DNA of 64,000 bases from Streptococcus suis. Lineage in GTDB: Bacteria > Bacillota > Bacilli > Lactobacillales > Streptococcaceae. The notes under the pieces were generated by a model. The model searched no databases and had not been told where the DNA came from. It worked only from the letters and a program-made list of their open reading frames with translations. This document shows, piece after piece, positions 18,212 to 26,776 of this stretch. Every line of letters starts with the position of its first letter. The stretch's first letter is position 1. A program made the position numbers and the translations under genes. The stretch spans positions 50,501 through 114,500 of the forward strand of contig NZ_POJH01000021.1 of the NCBI RefSeq assembly GCF_002960625.1, in the 5' to 3' direction.

Positions 18212-18283
18212 GATACAAATATTACAAAAATATTACAAATGTTACAATTTTTACTTGTTTTATGACATAGATAAGTATATAAT
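18212..18283 (+). promoter_or_regulatory. Promoter with WalR/VicR-like repeats for the SH3 surface protein
   Basis: -35 TTGTTT (18255-18260), 17 bp, -10 TATAAT (18278-18283). Just upstream lie four hexamers GATACA-N3-ATTACA-N5-ATTACA-N3-GTTACA (18212-18246). On the minus strand the inner pair reads TGTAAT-N5-TGTAAT, an exact match to the WalR box TGTWAH-N5-TGTWAH. The array ends 8 bp before the -35, a position suited to activation. Confidence 0.65.
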
Positions 18284-18321
18284 ATAAGTGAAAAGGATAA
18301 CAGAAAGGTAGGATATGATTT

Positions 18322-20658
18322 ATGCGTCGCACAAGATTTGGTCAAGAAAAACAAAATTTTTCTATTCGTAAGTATTCTCTAGGTGCTGCTTCAGTACTGA
18401 TTGGAACCAGTTTGGTCTTTGGTTTACAGGAAGTAAAAGCGGAAGAACAGGCAGGGGCGGTTGCTTCAAGTAGCCTACCATTGGTACAAGTCCAAGAGAG
18501 TAGTCAGGTTGATAAGACAAACTCTCTTTCAAATCAAGTTGCCGCAGAAACACAGGAAGTGATCGCTCAGACAAGTAAGGTGGAGGGCGAGCAGGTTCCG
18601 GAGGTTCTCACAAGTCAGACAGGTGAAGAACCAGCTTCAAACAGTCAATCATCTTCAGAAGAAGCACGTACAGAACAAGCAGTAACTCCTACTAACCAGG
18701 AAGTAGCTGTTCAGTCAAGTCCTGCAGTGGAGCTTCCGCAAACTACAGTAGTAGTTGTAGAAGAACCAGCTGTCAATTTAGCACCTCAAGGACAATACGT
18801 CTACGAAAAAGAAACAGCTGTCAGAAATCAACCAAGTAAAACTGCTCTAGCAGTCTTTTATGCACAGGTGGGTGACAAAGTTAATTATGATAAAAAACTA
18901 GAGGTAGACGGACATCAATGGATTTCTTATCTATCCTATAGTGGCACCCGTCGCTATGTAGATTTGGGTCAGGTCGCAAGTTCACCTGCGACCGCCCCTA
19001 GTCAACCAGCCCCAAGCACCCCTCCAGTGACTAGTCAGTCAAATCCATCTCCGCAGGTAGAAAAACTAGCCAGCCGTGGTAGTTATCTCTTTAGCAAACA
19101 GGTCGCGGTGAAAAATGAAGCCAAGGCAGGTGCCCCAACTCAATTTACATTTGAAAAAGGTGACAAGGTCAATTACGACAAGACACTAGTAGCAGACGGA
19201 CATCAATGGATTTCTTATCTATCCTATAGTGGCACCCGTCGCTATGTAGATTTAGGTCAGGTAGCAAGTTCACCTGCGACCGCCCCTAGTCAACCAGCCC
19301 CAAGCTCTACTCCCGTGGCTAGTCAGTCAAATCCATCTCCGCAGGTAGAAAAACTAGCCAGCCGTGGTAGCTATCACTTTAACAAACAGGTCGCGGTGAA
19401 AAATGAAGCCAAGGTAACCGCGCCAACCCAATTTACATTTGAAAAGGGCGACAAGGTCAATTACGACAAGACGCTAGTAGCAGATGGACATCAATGGATT
19501 TCTTATCTATCCTATAGTGGCACCCGTCGCTATGTAGATTTGGGTCAGGTCGCAAGTTCACCTGCGACCGCCCCTAGTCAACCAGCCCCAAGCACCCCTC
19601 CAGTGACTAGTCAGTCAAATCCATCTCCGCAGGTAGAAAAACTAGCCAGCCGTGGTAGCTATCACTTTAGCAAACAGGTTGCGGTGAAAAATGAAGCCAA
19701 GGCAATTGCCCCAACTCAATTTACATTTGAAAAGGGCGACAAGGTCAATTACGACAAGACGCTAGTAGCAGACGGACATCAATGGATTTCTTATCTATCC
19801 TATAGTGGCACCCGTCGCTATGTAGATTTGGGTCAGGTCGCAAGTTCACCTGCGATCGCCCCTAGTCAACCAGCGCCAAGCTCTACTCCCGTGACTAGTC
19901 AGTCAAATCCATCTCCGCAGTCAGAAACTCTAGCCAGCCGTGGTAGTTATCTCTTTAACAAACAGGTCGCGGTGAAAAATGAAGCCAAGGCAGGTGCCCC
20001 AACTCAATTTACATTTGAAAAAGGTGACAAGGTCAATTACGACAAGACGCTAGAAGCAGACGGACATCAATGGATTTCTTATCTATCCTATAGTGGTACC
20101 CGTCGCTATGTAGATTTGGGTCAGGTCGCAAGTTCACCTGCGACCGCCCCAACAACCAATCTACCAGCTTCCGGTCCAATCGAGAATAAGAATGAGCAGA
20201 AAACAGTTCTTTCCCAGAGTGGTAGCTACACCGTTATGAAAACTGTCCCAGTAAAAAACAAGGCAGAAAATCAAGCTCCAACTCAATTTGAGTTTACAAA
20301 AGGTGAAAAAATCAACTACGACCAAGTTGTTGAGGCAGATGGCTACCGTTGGTTGTCCTATCCTTCTTACAGTGGTACTCGTCGCTATGTCCGAACAGAA
20401 GCATTGCGTTCTACACACACTCAGCAACATCTAGGTTCCTCAGCGACAGAACAGCAAAGATTGGCAGCTCAAGGAGTTTATCAAGTGACCAAGAGAGTAT
20501 CAATTACAGCACAACCAAGTATCCAGGCAGCTGAAATTACCTACTATACAAGTGGTAGTTCAATTACCTATGATAAACTTATTCAAGCGGAAGGGCATCA
20601 GTGGATTTCCTACCTTTCTTATTCTGGACATCGTCGTTATGTCAAAATTGATAATTAG
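18322..20658 (+). CDS. YSIRK-signal surface protein with seven SH3 modules
   Basis: A secreted cell-surface protein, 778 aa. The YSIRK-type signal (FSIRKYSLGAASVLIGTSL) directs export at the septum, with cleavage likely after VKA. Residues about 40-155 are a Ser/Thr/Gln/Glu-rich linker. Seven bacterial SH3 modules follow, each ending in a form of WISYLSYSGTRRYVDL and joined by Pro-rich linkers. Modules 2-5 are nearly identical. The C-terminus is the end of module 7 (RRYVKIDN). There is no LPXTG, membrane helix or catalytic domain, so wall attachment probably runs through the SH3 domains. WalR-like boxes in the promoter fit a cell-wall role. Confidence 0.88.
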   Translation: MRRTRFGQEKQNFSIRKYSLGAASVLIGTSLVFGLQEVKAEEQAGAVASSSLPLVQVQESSQVDKTNSLSNQVAAETQEVIAQTSKVEGEQVPEVLTSQTGEEPASNSQSSSEEARTEQAVTPTNQEVAVQSSPAVELPQTTVVVVEEPAVNLAPQGQYVYEKETAVRNQPSKTALAVFYAQVGDKVNYDKKLEVDGHQWISYLSYSGTRRYVDLGQVASSPATAPSQPAPSTPPVTSQSNPSPQVEKLASRGSYLFSKQVAVKNEAKAGAPTQFTFEKGDKVNYDKTLVADGHQWISYLSYSGTRRYVDLGQVASSPATAPSQPAPSSTPVASQSNPSPQVEKLASRGSYHFNKQVAVKNEAKVTAPTQFTFEKGDKVNYDKTLVADGHQWISYLSYSGTRRYVDLGQVASSPATAPSQPAPSTPPVTSQSNPSPQVEKLASRGSYHFSKQVAVKNEAKAIAPTQFTFEKGDKVNYDKTLVADGHQWISYLSYSGTRRYVDLGQVASSPAIAPSQPAPSSTPVTSQSNPSPQSETLASRGSYLFNKQVAVKNEAKAGAPTQFTFEKGDKVNYDKTLEADGHQWISYLSYSGTRRYVDLGQVASSPATAPTTNLPASGPIENKNEQKTVLSQSGSYTVMKTVPVKNKAENQAPTQFEFTKGEKINYDQVVEADGYRWLSYPSYSGTRRYVRTEALRSTHTQQHLGSSATEQQRLAAQGVYQVTKRVSITAQPSIQAAEITYYTSGSSITYDKLIQAEGHQWISYLSYSGHRRYVKIDN
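19060..20150 (+). repeat. Tandem 288-bp repeats encoding SH3 modules
   Basis: The landmark CCGTGGTAG recurs at 19074, 19362, 19650 and 19938, an exact 288-bp (96-codon) period with few base differences. Such young repeats can gain or lose copies by recombination. Confidence 0.9.
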
Positions 20659-20683
20659 AACCAAATAGGCCAAATTATTCCGT

Positions 20684-20715
20684 ACTCGTCAGCAGGACTT
20701 GTTGGCGAGTTTTTA
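20684..20715 (+). terminator. Terminator of the SH3 surface protein gene
   Basis: ACTCGTCAGCA / TGTTGGCGAGT, an 11-bp stem with two G-T pairs and loop GGACT, followed by TTTTT. Confidence 0.75.
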
Positions 20716-20779
20716 ATGCTCAACGAAGGCGATAAAACAAGACTTTCTGGCAATAAATAACAAAAACGATAGAAAATGC

Positions 20780-20807
20780 TTGCATTTCTGCTACAATTTG
20801 ATAGAAT
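20780..20807 (+). promoter_or_regulatory. tuf promoter
   Basis: -35 TTGCAT (20780-20785), 16 bp, -10 TAGAAT (20802-20807). The leader to the ATG is about 65 nt. Confidence 0.6.
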
Positions 20808-20879
20808 AGTAAGGTAAAGTTAGACCGTATTGCCTACTGTCTATCTATAAAATATATTTTATTGGAGGCTTTTACCAAA

Positions 20880-22076
20880 ATGGCAAAAGAAAAATACGAT
20901 CGTAGTAAACCACACGTTAACATTGGTACAATTGGACACGTTGACCACGGTAAAACTACTTTGACTGCAGCTATCACAACTGTATTGGCACGTCGCTTGC
21001 CTTCATCAGTTAACCAACCTAAAGACTATGCGTCTATCGATGCTGCTCCAGAAGAGCGCGAGCGCGGTATCACAATCAACACTGCACACGTTGAGTACGA
21101 AACTGAAAAACGTCACTACGCTCACATCGACGCTCCAGGACACGCGGACTACGTTAAAAACATGATCACTGGTGCCGCTCAGATGGACGGTGCGATCCTT
21201 GTAGTAGCTTCTACTGACGGTCCAATGCCACAAACTCGTGAGCACATCCTTCTTTCACGTCAGGTTGGTGTTAAACACCTTATCGTCTTCATGAACAAAG
21301 TTGACTTGGTAGACGACGAAGAATTGCTTGAGTTGGTTGAAATGGAAATCCGTGACCTTCTTTCAGAATACGATTTCCCAGGTGACGATCTTCCAGTTAT
21401 CCAAGGTTCAGCTCTTAAAGCCCTTGAAGGTGACGCTAAGTACGAAGACATCGTTATGGAATTGATGAACACAGTTGATGAGTACATTCCAGAACCAGAA
21501 CGCGATACTGACAAGCCATTGCTTCTTCCAGTCGAGGACGTATTCTCAATCACTGGTCGTGGTACTGTAGCTTCAGGACGTATCGACCGTGGTACAGTTC
21601 GTGTCAACGACGAAATCGAAATCGTTGGTCTTCAAGAAGAAAAATCTAAAGCAGTTGTAACTGGTGTTGAAATGTTCCGTAAACAACTTGACGAAGGTCT
21701 TGCCGGCGATAACGTTGGTGTGCTTCTTCGTGGTGTTCAACGTGATGAAATCGAACGTGGTCAAGTTATCTCTAAACCAGGTTCTATCAACCCACACACT
21801 AAATTCAAAGGTGAAGTTTACATCCTTACTAAAGAAGAAGGTGGACGTCACACTCCATTCTTCGACAACTACCGTCCACAGTTCTACTTCCGTACAACTG
21901 ACGTAACTGGTTCAATCAAATTGCCAGAAGGTACTGAAATGGTAATGCCTGGTGATAACGTTACTATCGACGTTGAATTGATCCACCCAATCGCCGTTGA
22001 ACAAGGTACTACTTTCTCTATCCGTGAAGGTGGACGTACTGTTGGTTCAGGTATGGTTACAGAAATCGAAGCTTAA
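20880..22076 (+). CDS. tuf: Elongation factor Tu
   Basis: The GTPase that delivers aminoacyl-tRNA to the ribosome. 398 aa from ATG 20880 ([16 protein letters not shown]); the frame extends 6 codons upstream but GGAGG at 20864-20868 sets the start. G motifs are GHVDHGKTT (P-loop), DAPGHADY and MNKVDLVDD. Domains 2 and 3 are complete through VTEIEA. Codon use is strongly biased, as expected for a highly expressed gene. Monocistronic, with its own terminator. Confidence 0.98.
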   Translation: MAKEKYDRSKPHVNIGTIGHVDHGKTTLTAAITTVLARRLPSSVNQPKDYASIDAAPEERERGITINTAHVEYETEKRHYAHIDAPGHADYVKNMITGAAQMDGAILVVASTDGPMPQTREHILLSRQVGVKHLIVFMNKVDLVDDEELLELVEMEIRDLLSEYDFPGDDLPVIQGSALKALEGDAKYEDIVMELMNTVDEYIPEPERDTDKPLLLPVEDVFSITGRGTVASGRIDRGTVRVNDEIEIVGLQEEKSKAVVTGVEMFRKQLDEGLAGDNVGVLLRGVQRDEIERGQVISKPGSINPHTKFKGEVYILTKEEGGRHTPFFDNYRPQFYFRTTDVTGSIKLPEGTEMVMPGDNVTIDVELIHPIAVEQGTTFSIREGGRTVGSGMVTEIEA

Positions 22077-22125
22077 TTCGATTGAGTTCCCAGAAATAAC
22101 AATTATAGTCAGACAACTAAATTGT

Positions 22126-22155
22126 AACTCTCTACTTTCGGGTAGAGAGTTTTTC
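22126..22155 (+). terminator. tuf terminator
   Basis: AACTCTCTAC / GTAGAGAGTT with a short TTTCGG loop, followed by TTT. Confidence 0.88.
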
Positions 22156-22205
22156 TGTAAGTATTCATAAAATGCACGGAAATGCTTTATCCTTGCCTGA
22201 TTTTA

Positions 22206-22214
22206 TGCTATAAT
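22206..22214 (+). promoter_or_regulatory. Extended -10 promoter of tpiA
   Basis: TGC-TATAAT (22206-22214), 36 nt ahead of the tpiA ATG. Confidence 0.65.
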
Positions 22215-22235
22215 AGGGACTGTAAAAATTTTTAA

Positions 22236-23003
<768 letters not shown>

Positions 23004-23014
23004 TAAAAGTATAG

Positions 23015-23052
23015 AAAAAGACATCGGATTTTTAAATCTGATGTCTTTTTTT
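23015..23052. terminator. Bidirectional terminator between tpiA and the HAD gene
   Basis: A roughly 17-bp stem AAAAAGACATCGGATTT / AAATCTGATGTCTTTTT with one G-T pair. T runs on both strands let it serve both converging genes. Confidence 0.85.
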
Positions 23053-23064
23053 GACTTTAATATG

Positions 23065-23874
23065 TTATTGCAGCACCCATTCTCGCAAAGCATGAGCAAC
23101 ACCGCTCTCGTCATTTGATTTGGTGATGTACTTGGCAATTTTCTTGAGTTCTGGATTGCCATTTTCCATGACAACTGGATTACCGACGACTTCAAGCATG
23201 GGACGGTCATTTTCCTGGTCGCCGATAGCCATGGTTTGATCCATTGTCAGTCCCAATTTTTCAGCCAATTGGATGATAGCTTGCCCCTTATTAACTGTTT
23301 TTGGTGTGATTTCTAAGTAGAATGGTGCAGATTTGGCAACATTGTATTTGGCAGTCAGGCTAGCAGGCAGTTGTGGGATGGCAGCGTCAAGAATGTCTGC
23401 CTCGTCTACCATCATGACCTTAATGATTTCCTTGTCAGCCATCTCCTCTGGAGTTCGGTAGAAGACAGGGGAGCTGACTAACATGGATTCATAAATGGTA
23501 TATTTTCCAATATCGCGGTTGGCAGTGTACATACCTTCTTTGGTACTGGCATGCATAGGAAGCTTGAGTTTGCGGGCAGCGAGTTCGATGTCCAGATAAT
23601 CGTCATAGGTCAAGGTATCTTTGACAATATCTTCACCAGTTGCTGCATCCTGCACCAAACCACCGTTAAAGGTGATGACATAGTCGCCAACTTCGGTGAG
23701 ATTGAGTTCTTCTAAAATGGCACGAACTCCTGAGATGGGGCGGCCTGTGGCAATAACAATTTTTACACCTGCTTTTTTGGCATCCTGAATGGCTGAAAAT
23801 ACTTGGGGTGTGATTTGGTGTTGGCTATTTAAGAGGGTGCCATCGATGTCGATGGCAACAAGTTTAATGGACAT
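23065..23874 (-). CDS. Cof-type HAD-IIB sugar-phosphatase (YidA-like)
   Basis: A cytoplasmic phosphatase of 269 aa. HAD motif I is LVAIDIDGTLLNS with the nucleophile Asp near residue 9, motif II lies in IVIATGRP, and motif IV is AIGDQENDRPMLE. The large C2B cap identifies the Cof/YidA group, which acts on small sugar phosphates. Start 23874 is set by GGAG 7 nt upstream; the longer open frame is read-through into the upstream HD gene. It overlaps the HD gene end by 11 nt. Confidence 0.92.
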   Translation of the reverse strand: MSIKLVAIDIDGTLLNSQHQITPQVFSAIQDAKKAGVKIVIATGRPISGVRAILEELNLTEVGDYVITFNGGLVQDAATGEDIVKDTLTYDDYLDIELAARKLKLPMHASTKEGMYTANRDIGKYTIYESMLVSSPVFYRTPEEMADKEIIKVMMVDEADILDAAIPQLPASLTAKYNVAKSAPFYLEITPKTVNKGQAIIQLAEKLGLTMDQTMAIGDQENDRPMLEVVGNPVVMENGNPELKKIAKYITKSNDESGVAHALREWVLQ

Positions 23875-25177
23875 GTTCTTCTCCAGTCGTAAAATGATCG
23901 TTATGAATATGGCTGATAAAATCAGTAGTGTGCTGGCTAAAAATACCAGTATCTTCCAGCATTTCTTTTGGGAAATAGAAACGGCTATCACCATGGATGG
24001 TTCCAGAAAGAGAGTGGACAATTGGTGATAGGGTGGAAAGCTCGACCTTGGTATCATCCTTGCGATAGATTTCAATCTGTGTCCGTTTCTTCTCGGCATT
24101 GGGACGGTAAATATCGTAAGGCAGATCAAAATTATGATGAATAGCTGTATAGTATTCTGGATCAAAGCCGACATCGGCTACCAAACTCCGCAGTTGGTTG
24201 AGGTCTTCTTCATTCTCTGCCTTGAAGGTGATGGATTTGAAGACCTTGCGGTTCATGTAGCGTTGGGCCAGGTCAGATAAGATGTGGTCAGGTCCGTCAA
24301 TCCAAGACTGGAAATAGGTATTCATGACACCATCATCCAGGGCTAGGTAGTCAGAAAGGCTAACACGGTGTTCAAAAAAAGGAACCAGGCGTGGAGAGGT
24401 TCGAGCAAAAAAATCTTGTTCGCTCTTATAGAGTAATTTTGCTCGATTGAGCAAATTTTGTAAGAGAACTTCCATGGAGCGACTGGCTGGATGGAAGTAA
24501 ACCTGCATGTACATTTGGTAGCGACTGAGGACATAGTCTTCAACTGCGTGCATACCTGATTCTTTGAAGGCGATGCCATTTTCTGTAGGACGGATAACTC
24601 GTAATATTCTGGTTAGGTCAAATTCACCATAGTTGGTACCTGTAAAGTAGGAATCACGGAGTAGATAGTCCATGCGGTCGACATCAATTTGGCTGGAAAT
24701 CAGCTGGACAACCTGTTTATTGGGATAGGTATGGTTGATGACGGAAGCAATTTTATCAGGAAAATCGGGAGCTACCTGTTTTAATATTTGATTGACCTCC
24801 GTTTCAGGACTGGTGATAATGGCACAGGTCATTTCTTCATGGTCGGTATCGAAGAGGCGCTCAAAGGTATGGGAATAGGCTCCGTGTCCAATATCATGTA
24901 AAAGAGCAGCAACCATGGTAATCAGACTTTCCGAGGGGTTCCAGACTTGTGGATATTTCTCTTCAAATTTTTCTGTAATCCTTCGTGCTATTTCATAGAC
25001 ACCAAGGCAGTGCGAAAAGCGGCTATGCTCGCCACCGTGGAAGGTATAGGAAGTGGTCCCTAGTTGCTTGATGCGGCGTAGTCGCTGGAATTCCTTTGTA
25101 TTGATGAGTTTGTAAATCAATTCATGGTCAACATGAACATAGTTATGGACAGGGTCACGAAAAACTTTTTCTATCAT
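23864..25177 (-). CDS. HD-domain phosphohydrolase (YwfO family)
   Basis: A metal-dependent phosphohydrolase of 437 aa related to dGTP triphosphohydrolases. The HD signature pieces are an early His in HSRFSHCLGVYE, HD in ALLHDIGHGAYSHTFE, and a later Asp in SSQIDVDRMDYLLRDS. B. subtilis YwfO is the named relative. Start 25177 (MIEKVFRDPVHN) is chosen because the family begins there. No SD is present: TATAAT (25189-25184) ends only 6 nt before the ATG, so the mRNA may be leaderless. Coupled to the downstream HAD phosphatase. Confidence 0.9.
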   Translation of the reverse strand: MIEKVFRDPVHNYVHVDHELIYKLINTKEFQRLRRIKQLGTTSYTFHGGEHSRFSHCLGVYEIARRITEKFEEKYPQVWNPSESLITMVAALLHDIGHGAYSHTFERLFDTDHEEMTCAIITSPETEVNQILKQVAPDFPDKIASVINHTYPNKQVVQLISSQIDVDRMDYLLRDSYFTGTNYGEFDLTRILRVIRPTENGIAFKESGMHAVEDYVLSRYQMYMQVYFHPASRSMEVLLQNLLNRAKLLYKSEQDFFARTSPRLVPFFEHRVSLSDYLALDDGVMNTYFQSWIDGPDHILSDLAQRYMNRKVFKSITFKAENEEDLNQLRSLVADVGFDPEYYTAIHHNFDLPYDIYRPNAEKKRTQIEIYRKDDTKVELSTLSPIVHSLSGTIHGDSRFYFPKEMLEDTGIFSQHTTDFISHIHNDHFTTGEEHVH

Positions 25178-25277
25178 AGATTTATTATACCAAAAATCGT
25201 TAGAATTTCGGCTTTTTTTCTCATAAAACAAGGATATTGCTATGTACCAAATACTATCTTTTGAGTATAATGGAGGA

Positions 25278-26168
25278 ATGACAAATACACTTATTTTACA
25301 TGCTATCCAGTTTATCCTTGTGGGGATGATTGCCTGGATGCTTTACTTGATTGTTAGCTATGCTCGGAAAAATAAGATTTCTTTGAAAGACAGATTTTGG
25401 ACGGGCTTTGCCATTGGTTATGTAACAGACTTGTTGGATACCTTGGGGATTGGGACCTTCGCAACAACGACAAGTTTGCTGAAGGCGACAAAATTGATAG
25501 AGGATGACCGACGGATTCCAGCAACTATGACGACGGCTCACATCATTCCTATCTTGTTGGAGGCCTTGCTCTTTATCACCATTGTAGAAGTAGAAATGAC
25601 TACCTTGATTTCTTTGGCTATTGCTGCATTTACAGGTGCCTCAGTTGGTGCCCGTGTGACGCAACATTGGGATACCAAGAAAGTACAGCGGGTCTTGGGG
25701 ATTTTGCTTATTGTCGCAGCAGGGATTATGGTCTATCGGATGGTGACCAACCCTGGTGCTGACTTGGCCAATGATGTTCGTGGTCTGACAGGTTGGAAGC
25801 TGCTTGTTGGGATTATCTTTGACTTTTTTATCGGTATGCTTTTGAGTATGGGCTTGGGCAACTACGCACCAGAATTGATTTTCTTCTCCTTGATGGGCAT
25901 TAGTCCAGCGGTGGCCCTTCCTGTCATGATGCTGAATGCAGCTATGATGTTGTCTGCTGGGGCCAAGCAATTTATCCAATCGGGCCGGGTCAATTGGCCA
26001 GGAGTTCCTGGAATTATTGTAGGAGGAGTTTTGGGTGTCTTGACAGCGGCCTTCTTCCTATCTAATTTGGACATCAATAATTTGAAAATCTTAGTTGTCT
26101 TTATCGCAGCCTTTACAGGTCTGACCTTGCTTCGTTCATCATTCATTACCAATATTAAAACATCATAG
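25278..26168 (+). CDS. TauE/SafE (TSUP) family permease
   Basis: An integral membrane protein of 296 aa with about eight hydrophobic helices. TSUP features are repeated half-domains with GFAIGYVTDLLDTLGIG in the first half and FDFFIGMLLSMGLGNYAPE in the second. The family moves sulfur-containing anions and related compounds; the substrate here is unknown. Start is ambiguous: ATG 25242 has AAGGA 7 nt upstream, while 25278 sits exactly 6 nt after TATAAT (25266-25271), which would make a leaderless mRNA. It is divergent from the HD gene and followed by a YwiB-like gene 8 nt on. Confidence 0.85.
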   Translation: MTNTLILHAIQFILVGMIAWMLYLIVSYARKNKISLKDRFWTGFAIGYVTDLLDTLGIGTFATTTSLLKATKLIEDDRRIPATMTTAHIIPILLEALLFITIVEVEMTTLISLAIAAFTGASVGARVTQHWDTKKVQRVLGILLIVAAGIMVYRMVTNPGADLANDVRGLTGWKLLVGIIFDFFIGMLLSMGLGNYAPELIFFSLMGISPAVALPVMMLNAAMMLSAGAKQFIQSGRVNWPGVPGIIVGGVLGVLTAAFFLSNLDINNLKILVVFIAAFTGLTLLRSSFITNIKTS

Positions 26169-26176
26169 GAGGTAAC

Positions 26177-26563
26177 ATGAACATTCGTCTACGGAATGAA
26201 ATTGATTTAGATGGCCAATTGGAAGTGATAGATCAGACTTTCTCAGTAGAGGTAAAGGAAAAAGATGAGAAGCTTTACCTCATCTATCAGAATGATGAGG
26301 AAGAAAAAGTTGTCATTAAGTGTGATGAAAACGAACTGGTTATGACACGTTTTTCCAATCCCAAATCTATCATGCGATTTGTGAAGAAACAAGAAGCAAT
26401 AGTGACTATTCCAACGCCGATGGGGATCCAGCATTTTACAACACAAACCAGCCTGTATCAGTTGAGTGTTGAACAGCAAGAACTAATCCTTCATTATGAT
26501 TTAAATGGGTTAGAAAATCAGCAGAAATTTGCTAGCTATAAGATGCATATTGAATGGAAATGA
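26177..26563 (+). CDS. DUF1934 (YwiB-like) protein
   Basis: A small soluble protein of 128 aa, all-beta by appearance, matching the YwiB/DUF1934 group, which has a calycin-like beta barrel. GGAGG precedes the ATG, which lies 8 nt after the TauE-type gene, so the two share a transcript. A middle block is IPTPMGIQHFTTQT. Its function is not established. Confidence 0.8.
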   Translation: MNIRLRNEIDLDGQLEVIDQTFSVEVKEKDEKLYLIYQNDEEEKVVIKCDENELVMTRFSNPKSIMRFVKKQEAIVTIPTPMGIQHFTTQTSLYQLSVEQQELILHYDLNGLENQQKFASYKMHIEWK

Positions 26564-26588
26564 AAAACGTTTTCATAGAAAATATTCT

Positions 26589-26616
26589 TTGAAATTCCCT
26601 AGAAATTTGTTATAAT
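26589..26616 (+). promoter_or_regulatory. Promoter of the riboswitch-controlled ATPase
   Basis: -35 TTGAAA (26589-26594), 16 bp, -10 TATAAT (26611-26616) with an upstream TGT that makes it an extended -10. Confidence 0.75.
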
Positions 26617-26621
26617 AGTTA

Positions 26622-26703
26622 GCAAATCGAGGGAGTAGCTAACGGAATTTTCCGTGGTAGTGTCGTCATTCCGAAAATCGTTTCCGGCACTATCTTAAAT
26701 AGC
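26622..26703 (+). ncRNA. yybP-ykoY (manganese) riboswitch
   Basis: The leader contains the conserved pieces of this class: GGGAGTAGC at 26631, a hairpin ACGGAATTTTCCGT, then the second loop with CATTCCGAAAATCG and TTCCGGCACTATC. An intrinsic terminator follows. In this class Mn2+ binding favours read-through. The downstream gene is a cation P-type ATPase, as in the pneumococcal mgtA arrangement. Confidence 0.88.
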
Positions 26704-26736
26704 GAGACTTGTTTTAATAAAACAGGTCTCTTTTTT
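26704..26736 (+). terminator. Riboswitch-controlled transcription terminator
   Basis: GAGACTTGTTTT / AAAACAGGTCTC with an AAT loop, followed by TTTTTT. It lies between the riboswitch aptamer and the ATPase start, so it is the expression platform. Confidence 0.85.
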
Positions 26737-26776
26737 ATTGTACAAGGTAGAGAAGAGGCCGAAAAGGAGAAGGAAA

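Noticed and set aside
18960..20150. Regular direct repeats as a CRISPR array.
   Set aside because: The unit is 288 bp, fully coding and in frame; there are no short repeats with unique spacers.
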